Positions 45,407 to 58,899 of a stretch of 64,000 bases of DNA are shown one piece after another. The first letter of the stretch is position 1. The number at the start of each line of letters is the position of its first letter. The notes below the pieces were generated by a model, which was not told the DNA's origin, did not search any database, and saw only the letters and a list, made by a program, of their open reading frames with translations. The position numbers and the translations under genes were made by a program. This DNA comes from Chrysemys picta bellii (Eukaryota; Chordata; Testudines; Emydidae). Location of the stretch: NCBI RefSeq assembly GCF_011386835.1, contig NC_088805.1:13636836-13700835 (forward strand), given 5' to 3'.

Positions 45407-45469
45407 GTTTAAAGCTTAACACTGCACGTTTACATTGTAAACTGTGTAACTTTCACTATGAATTTCTAG

Positions 45470-45737
45470 TTTCAAAGTAGCAGCCATGTTAGTCTGTATC
45501 AGCAAAAAGAACAGGAGTACTTGTGGCACCTTAGAGACTAACAAATTTATTTGAGCATAAGCTTTCGTGGGCTACAGGTATGGGTACTTCCACCTTTTCA
45601 TGTTCTCTGTATGTATAAATATCTTCTTACTGTATGTTTCATTCTATGCATCCGATGAAGTGGGCTGTAGCCCATGAAAGCTTATGCTCAAATAAATTTG
45701 TTAGTCTCTAAGGTGCCACACGTACTCCTGTTCTTTT
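45470..45737 (+). mobile_element. Fold-back tRNA-type SINE (turtle type), copy 2
   Basis: A plus-strand head and body (tttcaaagtagcagccatgt to aagctttcgtgggctacagg) is followed after about 80 bases by an inverted, headless copy (45652-45737: gcatccgatgaagtgggctg to ctcctgttcttttt). A perfect 13-base duplication tatgaatttctag flanks the whole unit (45457-45469 and 45738-45750). Confidence 0.82.
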
Positions 45738-45749
45738 TATGAATTTCTA

Positions 45750-46889
45750 GATCTTCACATATTTTAAACTCTCTCAAGTCTAAGTTAATGGAAATCTCCA
45801 GTCTACTATCTAGAAGACAACCCAAACTGATGATTGCCAGACTTCTGGGGGGAAAAAAAAAGGAAAAAAAAAAAGTTAAAAATCCCGCAGTACAAGAATG
45901 TTAGTTAAAAGTTGGCTCAGTTAAGAATATTAACAAAGTTTGAGAAAGCACCCTGAGCCTTCTCCTTCATGAGGAAAATAAGATTATTAATTGGTTTCAG
46001 AGTATTAATTATTAATTATTAATGATTATTAATGTAATCTTATTTCAGAAGTTACTCTTTATATATACACATGCATTTAGCAAGGAAAATAACATGTGCC
46101 GACATAACTTTTAAGGAGTATAAAATGTGGGGTATGCATCTGTGTGACATTAAGGAAACCAGAGGGTGGTTTTAAATAGAAGCAGCACTTTTTTGTTCAT
46201 AAAACATTCCGTACTAATGGTTTATATGTAATAGAGTACTCAAGCAAGTATGATGTGGCAGCATATACACAGACTATTTGAAAATAAGCCTTGCCACAGT
46301 TTTATAACCGTTCCATGTGATCAGACCCCTGTGCCAGCTCTTCTCACTCAACTCAAAGGGGTTGAAAGTGGGTTCAGGGATCTGCCTATGCAGACCAGAT
46401 TGCAGGATTGGTGCACAGTTAACAGATTAAGGGTCTGATCTTTTATTTCTGAACCAGGCAAAATTCCTGTTGGTTTAGAGGGGACTTCTGCCTGTCAAAG
46501 ATTATGGAATCAGACCCTTATTGTCTTGATTCTCAAAGGGTGTTGAGCACCAGTAAATCTCAGTGAAGTCCATTATTATTTCTATTATAGTAGCTCTTAG
46601 AGTCCCAAATGGGAAATTAGGTTATTTTGTGCAAAGCACTGTATGCACATAACAGCAGGTAGAGGTGATCAATATCTGAAAATCTGATCTTGATTTTCAA
46701 AAACTGTTTCACCTGAGTTTGGCAGGTTCTTACTATACTTGCATATTTGGTACCTAGTTTTATGTGCAACAAACATGTACTTATATATTTACATAGTACT
46801 TAGTATGTTTAAACCATACAATTTACTTAAAAATTGAACAGTGAATTTTTTACCCACTGTTGTGGCAAGCCTAAAATTACTGTATCCGA
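45750..46889. other. Intergenic, no gene recognised
   Basis: AT-rich, with a decayed (ATTA)n patch at 46000-46035 and A-rich runs at 45850-45880. A fragment near 46545-46650 resembles an old LINE 3' end. Confidence 0.4.
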
Positions 46890-47098
46890 GGACTTGTCTA
46901 GATGGCTAGTTACTGGATAGCAAGCAGAGGTGTGAACATACAGCACATTAGCCTACTGTGCACTAACTACGTCAAAGCATACTCCAGTTTAGAGTATGGT
47001 AACAGGGTCCACACTGGTAGTTAATGCGTTGCATGCTAGTGCTCTGTATATTCACACCCAGGTTCGTCATGCACTAACTAGCCATATAGACAAGCAGA
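46888..47098. mobile_element. Palindromic TIR element
   Basis: Starts acttgtctagatggctagtt and ends actaactagccatatagac with further inner inverted matches (gtgtgaacatac / gtatattcacac). A MITE of about 210 bases. Confidence 0.6.
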
Positions 47099-47825
47099 GA
47101 GATTAGAAATATTTCTGTGTTATTTCAGTTTGGTTACTTTGTGCATTTGACAGCACTTTTCGTATAGTCAGTTTCACTGGTTCCCCTGTTGACTGTGTGG
47201 GACCATCAAACAACAGGTGAGAGAAAAATGTTTTTTAAAAAATGGACTGTGAAGTAAAAATTGGCAGGGGGACTCAGTGGCTAATTTTGTACCAGAAACT
47301 ACTTTCTACCTTATGTTTTTCAAATATATTGACAAGATTTCAAATAGGTAGTATCCCTTAGACAGTTACTTATAGACACGTTGTGAAGTGTTCCCCCCAA
47401 TGGGACTGTATAATTGAGGGCTTTCATACTAAGCCATGTATCCAATCATCTAATTGCACAAATCAATCCTAAAGGTAGGCAAAAATGAATTTTATTCTTC
47501 CCATTGGAGGAAGAGGCAGGAACTTATGGGCCTTTTATTTTTCTGATTACTACAGATGATGCCATGCCAGAGCTATTTCTCACTATCCTAATTCATGTGC
47601 ATTACTATAAGATGACTATAGTATCTTATTTTAGCCCCAAGCTGCCTGTTTAGTTATTTCTTCTTATGCATTGGTCACAGCTGTACAACTTTTTCCAGCT
47701 CAAAAACCTTACTGCACATTTCATTCTTGTGCTACTCTCAGACTCATGTTTTTGTCTCTAATTAGAATTTGGTTTTATACAATATCTTTAACAAGGTACC
47801 TCGAAGTAATGAGGATAAATACCAG

Positions 47826-47940
47826 GGGCTAAATTCTGCTCTGAGTTACACTACTGGAAGTCCTGAGTAACTGCAATTAACTAAAAGAAGTCACTCAGGA
47901 TTTACACGGATGTAACCGAAAGCACAATTTGACCCATTTA
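47826..47940. repeat. Short palindromic repeat with gagttacact words
   Basis: ggggctaaattctgctctga and the inverted acacggatgtaaccgaaagc, acaatttgaccca bracket ctgagtaactgcaattaa. Similar to the unit at 14455. Confidence 0.4.
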
Positions 47941-49025
47941 ATGCAGGGATGTTAGTTAACACACCAGGACTGTCACCCCTTTCCAGCATAAACCCTACAC
48001 GCACTTATCAGAAGTTTTAAAGAAAAAAAAATTCTTAACTTTAATCAAACAAAATACATCCAAGGGGCCAAAGGTCAAAACAACTTTAACCTGGTAAACA
48101 TGCACAGAATAATTCTGTTTTCAGGCAAAACAGAACTGCAAACAACCTTAGTAGCAATAATGCTTCATTTTTGTTTGTTTCCAAGAACTTTAAGCAGTAG
48201 GAATACAACTTAAATCCTGGGGGATGTGCTGAGAATTAATTTATCCTTTCAACTGTTAGATTTAACTATAATTCTGTGCAAACGATACTTCTAACAAGAT
48301 TTTTTTAAGGTTCTGCAGAAACAGATTGGGCAAGGGGGAACATGGATACCTTAGCTTAAGATCGTTTGAACTTTGAAGGGCTCAAATGAAGACTGGCTAT
48401 CCAGTGACTGGTAGATGTCACTGGCTAAGCTCCTGGAACCAGAGCTTGTTGAAGTGCTAACCCAGTTTTTGATATCAGGAGCCTCTTCTGCCGGTGCAGA
48501 GAGAATAATGTCTTCACTTCAGTTTACTCAATTAGTTCAGCTGAAAGACTAGCTCATTCAAAAAAGTTAAGAAACCGCCTGAGAATTGAAAAAAACAGGA
48601 AAGCTGGTTTTCCTTTTCCAATCTATGAATCAAAACTATGTCTGAGAATGAGATCTATTAGTTCTAAACTCTTAAAGGACTTGGTGACCAAAAACAATCA
48701 GCTCAATCACTAACTACAAATAATACTTCCTTTGTTTAGTAAATCCGTTAGTTTTAAATGCAAAACACGCTTTGATAAACTTTTTTTCTTATGTAACCAT
48801 CCTACTTAAGGTAGTTTTTTTCAATTAAAAATGCTGTTTTTGTGCATTTTTAATTGAATTTGAATTTCCATCTAAACAGAGCTTCACAAAAATCACAAGA
48901 CAAAATTAATCTAGTAAATAAGAAATGCATCATTCACTGTTAACATAATAAAAATGTAAAAAATTAAGAATCTAAATAAATGTAAATTAAGTTTTATAAC
49001 TGCTTGAATAAATGTCTACATAGTA

Positions 49026-49378
49026 CAGCAGAACCTCAGAGTTTAGAACTCCAGAGTTACAAACTGACCAGTCAACCGCACACTTCATTTGGAACCAGAA
49101 GTACACAATCAGTCAGCAGCAGAGACAAAAAAACCCAAAACAAAACAAAAACCCCACGCAAAGACAGTACAGGACTGTGTTAAATGTAAACTACTACAAA
49201 AAATAAAGGGAAAGCAGCAGTTTTCTTCTGCATAGTAAAGTTTTGAAGGAGTATTAAGTCAATGTTCAGTTGAAAACTTTTGAAAGAACAACCATAATGT
49301 GTTGTTCAGGGTTACGAACATTTCAGAGTTATGAACAACCTCCATTCCCTAGGCGTTCGTAACTCTGAGGTTCTACTA
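49026..49378. mobile_element. Tigger-like non-autonomous DNA transposon
   Basis: The left end CAGCAGAACCTCAGAGTT and right end (reverse) TAGTAGAACCTCAGAGTT are flanked by TA. 'GAACCTCAGAGTTA(C/G)GAAC' ends are typical of Tigger/pogo elements. Interior non-coding. Confidence 0.65.
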
Positions 49379-50179
49379 TATATCCTCCAGGATATATAGT
49401 AGAAGCATCAAATTTAGTGTAAAGACTATGTTTAGTTGCAAATCCATGTTTTAATGAAAATTAACCTCTCTTTAGGAAAATAACTAAAGTACAAATGCCA
49501 AACACGATTAAAATAAATTATTTACATCAAGGTTTCCTGCTTGTTGATTTATATCATGATTAAAATTGGGGATTTAAATCACTGATTTAAAACCAATCTA
49601 CTCTGTAGTCATCTATTTTGATTTTAGCTTTTATTCTGCAATATGGCACCCTCTAGTGTTAAAAAAAAAAAAGAGTTACTTTAAGAGGACTATCAAGGTC
49701 AGCAGGCTAACAATTTTACTTTAAAAAAAATCCTAATAGGACTAAACATCCTTTCTACATCTCATATAACTCAGCTTATAAAGAGAAATTTAGTCGATTA
49801 GGATACCTTTGGAGTCTGCTAATTAAACTTTCTAAACTCATTCCCTTCACCCACGTGCCACTTGGGCTTTCACATAATCACTCAGCATTCTGGGTATATA
49901 TGTAGCTGACAGTTGGAAGCAGGAAGGCAAACTCAGCTGTTGGGAAGTAGTCTGCCAGGGTAGTTACAGATATGAGAAGACAGCAGCAGGGTGGGTAGTA
50001 AATGGACAACAATGGTGAAAAGAAACAAAAAGGGAGGTAGAGGGTAAAAGAAACAACTCCTCCAGACTTCCCCCCAAAATGCTTGTGCACTAAACAGGAC
50101 CAACATTTCACTCTCCACAGTTTGGAACTAATCATTAATCAAAATAGAGGGAAGAGAGAATCTGGCAACAACTACAGAC

Positions 50180-52185
50180 CAGTGTTTTCCCCAGGAATTG
50201 AAATTAGGGGGGAAGGTGTTTAAATATACAGGGAAGGTGATGGCTGACAAAGAATGAGACCATTAGGGCGAAGATGGGCTGTACGGCACGATAGTAAAAA
50301 CTAAAAATTGTTTCATGACCATTAGATTTAACTCATGTTTTAAAACCATCACACAAATTAAAGTTGGCTACTTAAGCCTATTATGAAGCACTACATCTAC
50401 ATCCTTCTTGTTTCTTGTTGTAATTTTGCACAACTCTATTAATGAACTTTTTGAATGCAGGGGTTTCATCTTTGGTGGCTTCTTGTGTGTTCGGTACTGC
50501 CAGTCTTTCATGATATGCTCATGATCAGGCAGAAGCTGACTCCTTTCAGAACACAAAATTCTATTCAACGAGGAAAAAGAGTGCTCAACTGTAGCTGTTG
50601 TGACTGGGAGTAGCAAGAGATGGATTCCTACTTCTTTCATCCCAGGAAATATAGCACAAAGATTGGGTCGAACCACTAGTGATGATAAAGAAGAAGTTGA
50701 AGTCAAATCTTCATTTGTTCATCTTATGATATTCCACTATGTTCAAATTCTCTATTCTATCCTGAACACATGGCAACCCCATTGCTGGTCGTGCCTCACT
50801 CCACACAACCGTTGGTGTGTACAGGCAACTGTAAAAGCTGTGTGAGGGGTTGAGTAGAATCCAGAAGTTGCTGTTGTAGATTTGTAAGGATCACATCTGT
50901 GTACTTTTTCAGCTGTCTTAACAAACACTTCTTGTCCTCCTCACTTAAGGAGTCAATATACGTGCCCTAATTAGTCAACTTCTGAACTGAAGTCTTTGCT
51001 TCTTCCAGTATGTTTTCAATGTATATCTCTCTGATCTAAGTGTAGCTTCTATTGCTGGACAAAGGTCTACTGCTGTTGTAGCAGATGCCTAGATAGCATT
51101 GTTTAATGACCAAAGTGGTTTCAACAGTAGACTTACAAGAGAGAGAATGGCAATAGTCTTCTCTGAACTTAGTACCAAAAGTTGTCCTTAGATCTGGCCC
51201 ATCTCAGTGGATAGTTTCCAAAGCCAATAATAATGGTTCCAGTAATTTTAAGACAACAGGCAAGGGTCGCTTATGAGAAAGCCAGCGGGTTTTCCCAGGT
51301 TGGACTCATTTGAACTTCAGTCCCAGGGTATCTTCTATTTTTTCCAAGATGTTCAGTCCTTTTGGACTCTTGCTGAAAAATAGAATATAATGAAGATATT
51401 AAATTTATGGCTTTTTAAATGTCTTTTGCAGATTCTGCATCTCATACTAGTGCTAGTTGAAGTAAACGGCCTCTGTAGTAGGCACAGGAGAGATTAGGAT
51501 TACACTTTTCTCTGAGCAAAGCTTGTCCACTATGTCTTCCAAAGAAGTTTGCAACTCCATCAAATGCACAGGCAGCCATCTCTTCTGGGTTCAATTTACA
51601 AACATTTAACTCTTCTAAGATGTTGGTTGTCAGATGCAGCCAATGTCTCTTCTATAATCTGAACATGTAGAAATGCATCTACTGGTCTACCACTGACATC
51701 AAGATAACTTAATACTTGACACCCATATGCATCAGTGCATTCATCAGCCATGTATGCACATTTTCTGAATGCGGTGAGAGAGTTCTTCACTTTTTCAACT
51801 GATGAGTCTTTCCTGTTCCACTGCATGCTTCTAACCAGTCAATTGAGCTTCTTGCAAAACGATAGTGAGCATTTGTGGGTCTTGGTCAACTTCAGGATTA
51901 ACAAGTGATCATGCACTTAACATTGGCCTCCAGTTTGTAGTGTGTGGTCCCTCTTGCTTAAATAGAAAGTATGATGCAACAGCCATGTTTGTTCTCATAA
52001 ACTGTGTTGTGTCTCCAGCATTCTTAACAGCGTCATTAAGTACTTTAAAATTGGCTTTAACAGTGACTGGCTTATAAGGATTTCTGCATGTCAATGCAGT
52101 CCAAAGACTTGGTGTTTTGCAGCCTTTTCACATAGGTTGTCAGCATTGGTTTGCTGATCAGTCTGGCAAACCAAGCTCTTCCACT
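50180..52185 (-). pseudogene. Relic hAT transposase, ZMYM-like (broken)
   Basis: The minus strand carries fragments of a ZMYM/TTF-type hAT transposase. 51596-51826 contains YMADECTDAYGCQVLSYLDV. 50368-50706 contains the dimerisation block LPVTTATVEHSFSSLNRILC followed by SERSQLLPDH. Several stops and frame changes separate them. The left end CAGTGTTTTCCCC at 50180 looks like the element terminus. No right terminus was found, and a CR1 begins just beyond. Confidence 0.78.
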
Positions 52186-52189
52186 TTTA

Positions 52190-52848
52190 CTATATGAACC
52201 CATGGTACACCCACATCTTGAATACTGAATGCAGTTTTAGTCACCCCAACTAAAAAAAGATGTATTGGAGTAGGAAAAAGTATAGAAAATGGCAACTAAA
52301 ATGATTATGGGTATGGAACAGCTTTCATTTGAGGAGAGATTAAGACTGGGACTTTTCAGCTTGGAAAAGAGACGACTAAGAGGGGATATGATAGAGGTCT
52401 ATAAACTCTTAACTGATATGGAGAAAGTGAATAAGGAAGTGTTATTTACTCCTTCTCATAACACAAGAACTAGGTGAAATTAATAGATATCAGGTTTAAA
52501 ACAAACAAAAGGAAGTATTTCTTCATACAACACACAGCCAACCTGTGGAACTTTTTGCCAGGGGATGTTGTGAAGGCCAAAACTATAACAGGATTAAAAA
52601 AAGAACTAGATACGTTCATGGATGATAGGTCCATCAATGGCTATTAGCAGGATGGGCAGGGATGCAACACCACAGCTCTGTTCACCAGAAGCTGGGAGTG
52701 GATGACGGGATGGATCACTTGATAATTGCTCTTTTCTGTTCATTCCCTTTGAAGAACCTGGCATTGGCCACTGTCAGAAGACAGGATACTGGGCTATATG
52801 GACCATTGGTTTGACGCAGTATGGCCATTCTTATGTTCTTATGTAAAA
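52190..52848 (+). mobile_element. CR1-type LINE, 3' end (5' truncated)
   Basis: Plus-strand CR1: catttgaggagagattaaga, cttttcagcttggaaaagag, gcagggatgcaacaccacag, catggatgataggtccatca, ending ggccattcttatgttcttat, the short 3' repeat of CR1. The remnant encodes no intact ORF. Turtle-type sequence, relatively young. Confidence 0.85.
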
Positions 52849-52864
52849 AGTAATTATAATAAAA

Positions 52865-53815
52865 ATGTTTAGTACAGAAACTCCCCAAGATAATGACCTC
52901 TCGAGATAGCGATAATGTGAGATAATGACCTTGGCAAATAATGCATTTTAAAAATCTTGGCCTACTAGGAAATGTGTATTTATATGTTTCCCAGTCACAA
53001 ATCTAGCATTCTGGAGCAAAGTCACTAAAACATAGTCCAACAAACAAATGTTCCTTTGATGTACCCCCTCCCTTCTCCCTCCACTGCCCCCCACTCATAG
53101 TTGTTGTCCTTGGTCAATGGAGACCCAGAGTTCAGAGGTGCTTTCGCATGAGTTCACCTCCCACCCTGGGGGAGGGGGAGGAAAAGGGGGAAGGCACCTT
53201 ACTCGTTCCTCCAGCCACTTGCCACGGCCACTTGCTCTGGCCACTCTTCACTTCATCTCTCTATCACCAATGGACCTGCACCATCACCTTCTGGTGCCAC
53301 CTGCCACTGTGACCTCTTGAGTCTCTTGAGGTTCCTCCAGCTCTCAGTTATTTCAGCTCTCAGTGGGGGAACCTCGCTGCTAGAGGACGCTGGACTGTCT
53401 CTTTCACACAAACACTTTCCTGCAGCAGATCTAAGCACTTAGACCTGATTATCAGTGATTTCAGCTCTAGTGGTTACTTAAACCAAAAAACTCTCAGTTG
53501 AGCCCTATCAGCTCTGTCTTTAAACAGGAGGGGGAAGGTCAAATAGTGCCGGTGACTTAGGCAGAGCCCACCACCAAGCAAAACACCTGTCCCCACCCTC
53601 TCTCCCCCCACTGGGATCTGCCATCGAAAACCTTTGCTTAGCGAGTGCAGTTCAGTGGAGGGTGACCAGTTTTTAATTTATAATGAAAGAAGTGCCGGGA
53701 CTCAAGTAAGTATTTTACTTTCATAACTGATGTAGCAAGCCCAGTGGTCCCGGGGCTATGAACTACCAAGCCAAATATGCCAGGGCTCAGACTTGGCAAA
53801 AATTAAGCACTGAGG
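52865..53815. repeat. Mixed repeat region, Tigger-like start and unclassified tail
   Basis: gataatgacctctcgagata and gataatgtgagataatgacc near 52890 resemble a pogo/Tigger end. 53650-53815 (gtgccgggactcaag ... ggctatgaactaccaagcc ... aattaagcac) shares its tail with 8760-8815. Between them lies C/T-rich unique-looking sequence. Families not assigned with confidence. Confidence 0.4.
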
Positions 53816-54387
53816 GTGACCCCCTCAATCAGGATAGGCTATATACCACTCTGCTGCCCTTTACTCAGACAATAAGGATACCATTTCATTACCCCGCATT
53901 TAATACTAAAGTGATTTGTCACTCAACACCACCCAAAATTGATCACTTGGGTAACACAGCTTTGTCTGCTGGATACCTAGGCAGAATAGGTGTTTCCATG
54001 TAAATACAGTCTGATCCTGAACACCTGGCTCATCACTAGTTGTCAGGGGAGAACTCATTCAGACCTTGTTTACCAATCAAAACAAATGCATCGACACTGT
54101 CAGAAAAAAAAACAGCTGTGTGAGGAAACTAGTCTTTGTTCATACTTCTCAAACCTATTATGCTTTTCCACCAGGTACAAGTATTTTATCACATACCATA
54201 TATGCTTTTAAAGTGTGTATTAATGTTTCAATTTCAATTCAAATTTCCAACCGACTAAATTGGCAACACTGCTTGATGTAACTAGTTGACTAGTAGGGGA
54301 GTGTTGGGGAAATTTGGGGGGAGAGGGGGCTGTAGGGAAATCCCTGCTGCAGACCCTCTCTTCTTGTCTAAACCCCTTATCTTCTCT

Positions 54388-54752
54388 AAGGCTAGGCCTA
54401 CATTACAATGTTAGGTTGACCCAACTATGTCACACGGGTTGTGAAAAATCCATACCTGAGCGACATAGTGAAGTCAACCTAACCCCCAGAATTCTTCTGT
54501 CTACCTAGCTACTGCCATTCAGGGAGGTGGATTAACCACAATAATGGGAGAACTCCTCCTGTCACTGTAGTGAGTGTCTACACTGAAGTGCTACAGAGGC
54601 TGTAGGTAGGCTTACAGAATTCTTCCATCAACCTAGTGTTGTCCATGTCAGGGGTTAGGTTGTCTGAACTACAATGCTCAGAGGTGTGGATTTTTCACAC
54701 CCCTCAGGAATGTAGCTAGGTTGACTTAACTTTTTAGTTTAGCTCTGGCCTT
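54388..54752. mobile_element. TIR element, 'CTAAGGCTAGGCCTACA' family
   Basis: Starts ctaaggctaggcctacatt. Internal arms ggttgtgaaaaatccatacc and ggtgtggatttttcacaccc are inverse. It ends tagctctggccttag and abuts a related element on the right. Confidence 0.6.
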
Positions 54753-55010
54753 AGGGGATGTTTACACTACAAGCACTACAGCTGTAGTGATGCAGCTATG
54801 ATGCTGTAGCGTAGACACTTGTAGCAGCAACCGAAGGGTATTTTCCCGCACTATAATAAATCCACCCCCTCAAGAGGCGGTAGCTAGGTTGATGGAAGAA
54901 TTCTTCCACTGACATAGCGGTGTCTACACTGGGGCTTAGGTCAGCTGAACTATGCTTCTCAAGCAACATAGCTAGATCAATTTAAGAGTTAGGTGTGGAA
55001 TAGGCCTTAA
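54753..55010. mobile_element. TIR element, same class, tandem neighbour
   Basis: Begins ggggatgtttacactacaag and ends gtgtggaataggccttaag, with tgatgctgtagcgtagacac and 'gacatagcggtgtctacact' inside. Confidence 0.55.
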
Positions 55011-55619
55011 GGTGTATGATGACCACCTACGGGACTAAGTAGGTGTATAGCTCTGCTCTGTGTATAGCCTTGCACAAATTGCCCAGGTGCATTAATAGAC
55101 TTTTCACCTTCCCCAGAATTGTCATCACCACTGCCAAAGGCAGCACACTGGACTTGACAGCTGACTGATCTGATCAAACACAGTGAATCCTATGTTCTAT
55201 TCTCACCTGGCACCTCTTTGCTTCCACTGAGTCCAACCTGACCAAATTCAGATTCCTTACTGTAGCCACCACTTCTGCTGACAGACCTTCCTCATCCTTT
55301 CCTGGTCCTTTCCCTTGACAAGTCCCTTATCAAGTCTTGTTTCCTTTGGCTGCAAGAGACACATTTATGTCATTATCGATTGGACAGACTCTCACTCTGA
55401 ATTGAAAACATCTGAACATACTATACTAATACTTGATGTAACTAATGCAGACTTTTGCAGTATTACCTGATCCCACATTTTAACTGTGGAATAAAGTTTA
55501 TTCTCTCTTTTTTTTTTTATTATATTTTTGAGACAGTGGAAGAACACCAGTAAGGAAATCAGTGCTTAGCATGCAAGTCTCAGTATGGCACAGGTCCAAC
55601 CTGGGAGATCAGAATTTTT

Positions 55620-55745
55620 GCTGGTCTTGGATTATAAACTCTTTGGGCCAGGCACCGAGCCTGCACTCCACCCAACAGGATCCCAAATGCGGATTGGTGT
55701 CTCTAAGCGCTACCATATTAATATTAAATTATAATAGTTATAGGT
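55620..55745 (+). mobile_element. L2-type LINE 3' fragment
   Basis: ttataaactctttgggccag, gcaccgagcctgcac and tctctaagcgctaccatatt resemble the 3' end also seen at 61690-61800. Confidence 0.45.
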
Positions 55746-55749
55746 CAGT

Positions 55750-58700
55750 TATCTTTGCTGGTGCAAAGAACCATACACTATGAGGGTGCAGGAACACTAG
55801 AAATCCTCAGAAATACTTCTAAACCTTAGACTCAAAATAGTAATTTTTCCCCTTTGCTCTGAGACCCTAAACTTATGTGATTATACAAGAGGTCTGTGTT
55901 TATTCTTTTTTTAGATCAAAATACCCCTAAATTTGACACTATCTATATCTGAGTGAAGTGAAACAATTGTGGATTTGCTCTTTTAAGAAATTACTGAGAG
56001 AATAACCAGTACAAAAAAACCTCTTTCATTAGGGATCCTGCTAGTTTTGGAAGACGCTTGTGCACTGAAATTGAAAATGCTGGTCTGACCTCCTTCGGCT
56101 GGTCACTTAGTGTACAACTGCTATGAATGTAACAAAGGCTAGCACAGAAGATCCAAGGAGACATGGGGAGCGGCTGCAAAGAAAGCCGTTACCACTTTGT
56201 TCATTCAGTGTTATATAGGGAGAATCATCTCCTGCTACATAGAAATAATGCATTTTGTCTGAAGTTTTGGAATCTTCTTCTAGCACCAGCCATTTTGCTG
56301 AAAAACGACACTGGACACCAACAATATGTTTAATGAGGTAAACAAAATTTCATGTTTAAATGTTAAAGTTCTTCCTATTGTTAAAGCACAGAGGACGATG
56401 TAACAGTCCATTTTCTAATACAGTAGTGTTTTTAAATGACAAGAAGAGCTTCTTAGTCCATGTGCTGAGTATAAAGAAAAATTTTCCTTTAAACTCACAT
56501 TTGGCATCAGAGCTTCCTCCCTACGTTCCTTTACAATAAAGGGGGCTCTCACCAGCCTTTTTTTTTTTCCCCCCTTTTCTTTATCTGGCACAATCTTATG
56601 AAGAAACCTGGGAACCTTTCCACAGATGTCAGAGGTGATGGTGGTCCAGCAGTTCCCCTAAAAAATGTATCATCACAGGCGGTAGTTAAGTGAAGTTGAG
56701 CTACATGCCTACATTTGATATGCAAGTCTGAAGCTGGAAGTGATGTTAGCTTGATAATTATGTCTTATCTACACTGGGGATTTCATGTCACCAAAAATAT
56801 GATTTGCACCACCACAGCTTACCTCTGCTTGAAACTGAGTAAACTACACCGAAGTAAGACTAATATCAGTTTTACCTGTCTAGTTTAGGGTTTTACATTG
56901 GTGCAGCTACTCCAGTGGCTATAACTGGAACAAATCCCACTTTATTGGACTTTACTGACTGGCCTCTCAAAAAAGGCGGTAATGAGAGCAAGTTACACTC
57001 TCTTGGTTTTTAAAAGAGTCGGGGTTCAGTGTGTGGTCCCTTTTGTACATGGTTTAAAGCAAGCATGTCACACAAAATGCATCCTTTCTGGCATCTTTTG
57101 CCTCAGAACAAGCTGTACTGAGTTGAACAGTGACTGAATAATCACCACTTACAGAGACACGGTTTGGGGGATAAGGAAGGTATGTGGTTCCTTTGGCTGA
57201 AGTCAGCAGAAATACAATTATAAAAGATGGCCTGGAGTCTTGCCAGCACAGTATGTAGCCAGTAGCTGAAAACTGGTGCTTGGAGGAGACAGTACATGTA
57301 CCAAATCAGTATGAATTATCTTCATGCGTATAAAGAAGAAAGTCCTCAAGTCACTTGAGGGTAATGGGAATTAAGCATCACAGACAAAAGGAAGGGAGAG
57401 AAGCAACTGAGAGCTTTCAATCCAGGCCAAATACACAGTACTGTAGACAAGAACAGAACACTGTGTTTCAAACTGACCTACAATATTCAACTTGCTTTGC
57501 TAACAGAAAATGGCAATTTCTAGCCTTGTTATACCCTTTCATGAGCACAAAAAAGAACACATCTCGTAAAATAGGAGGTGGGGTTGGAGTGAAAGAAAGA
57601 CCCAGACATTTTAGAAAATGTTGGAAAAATATGGAAAATATATCAGAAAAATGTCTAGCACCTTGGAATCCTTAGGAGAAATAAAGGTAAATATAATACT
57701 TTGCACTTACAAACTTAATTCTTTAAATAAAAGCGATGTTTTTGATTTATGCAGACAAAAATCATCATAGCCTAGGAACTAAATGTTCTTAAAACAAAAT
57801 ACCCAGATTAATTTTACTGAAAAATTGTAATATATATTGTATAAGGAATACAATGAAAATAGGCTGTCAAAAATCCAATCAAATCCTCAGTCTTGGTCTA
57901 GTATCACCAAGCCCATGCTATATGCATGGAGCCAAGAATCCAGATTATCTTAAACTTAACCACACATCTGAGAGTATATATTGACCAAAGACCTACAGGG
58001 TCAAGTCCAATTGCTTGAATGAACATTGCATAGAATTACATGATCCATCGAAGTTTGGGTCTGAGGTCCATACTGTTCACGGTCTTCCATTTCTTGCGAT
58101 GGACTGTACCACTCCTGTTGGATGACCTCATGTTACGTAGAAACAGACACAGACCACAAGGTGTTAAAAAAAACCCCACAGACAACAACCCAGTCAGTTA
58201 ATGTCTACAAAATATAGCGTGCTATGCATTCGGTTTATAAAAACGAAGGCCAAATTAATGAACAAGACAGCACTGGATACTTTCCTCATTGAAAATGAAT
58301 TTATCTGCATTGCTTGTTCATTGATCCTGACAAATATTCTCTCTCTCTCTCTTAGATTCATGTAGATAATTTTGTAATTTCTGTTAACTAGACCTAGTTT
58401 CATCAGAATTTGTTGATGTCCTGATTGGTGGACTTGTCCGTCAGTTTCCCAGTCATACTCTATTCAAACTAACCTTTATGGTGGTAGTTAAAGTTTAGAA
58501 CGATGGGTCTGAAATGCAAATTTTGGACCTGAACACTCCCAAAGTTTGTAACTATTTGAATTTCTGTTTTGACCTGGGCTCATATCTGTTCAGGATTCAT
58601 GTATAGAAACAAGTTCTTCCTCCTAACGAGAAAAAGTGATTGCTGTGATAGTGTATGAATTTCAGTTTTGTACAGTTAAATACTCTTTCAATATGGCCAT

Positions 58701-58860
58701 TGTCATCACTGGGCTATATTCTCTTCCCTTATGTTATCCAAAGAGTGGACTGTGAGCTCTCTGAGGAAGGGACTGTCTTTTTTTACAAAATAATGGATTT
58801 TTTCCCCCCTTGCATCCCTCCTCCTACCACAGAGGGCACCTTTTCCAGAATCATGGTAGG
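55750..58860. other. Intergenic, no gene recognised
   Basis: AT-rich, only short open frames. A decayed 'gtctacact' element may occupy 56763-56940. A (CT)n run lies at 58340-58352. No splice-consistent exon of gene C was found this far left. Confidence 0.4.
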
Positions 58861-58899
58861 ATGAACAGATGTCCTGCCCTTTCCAACCAGCAGTTAAGA

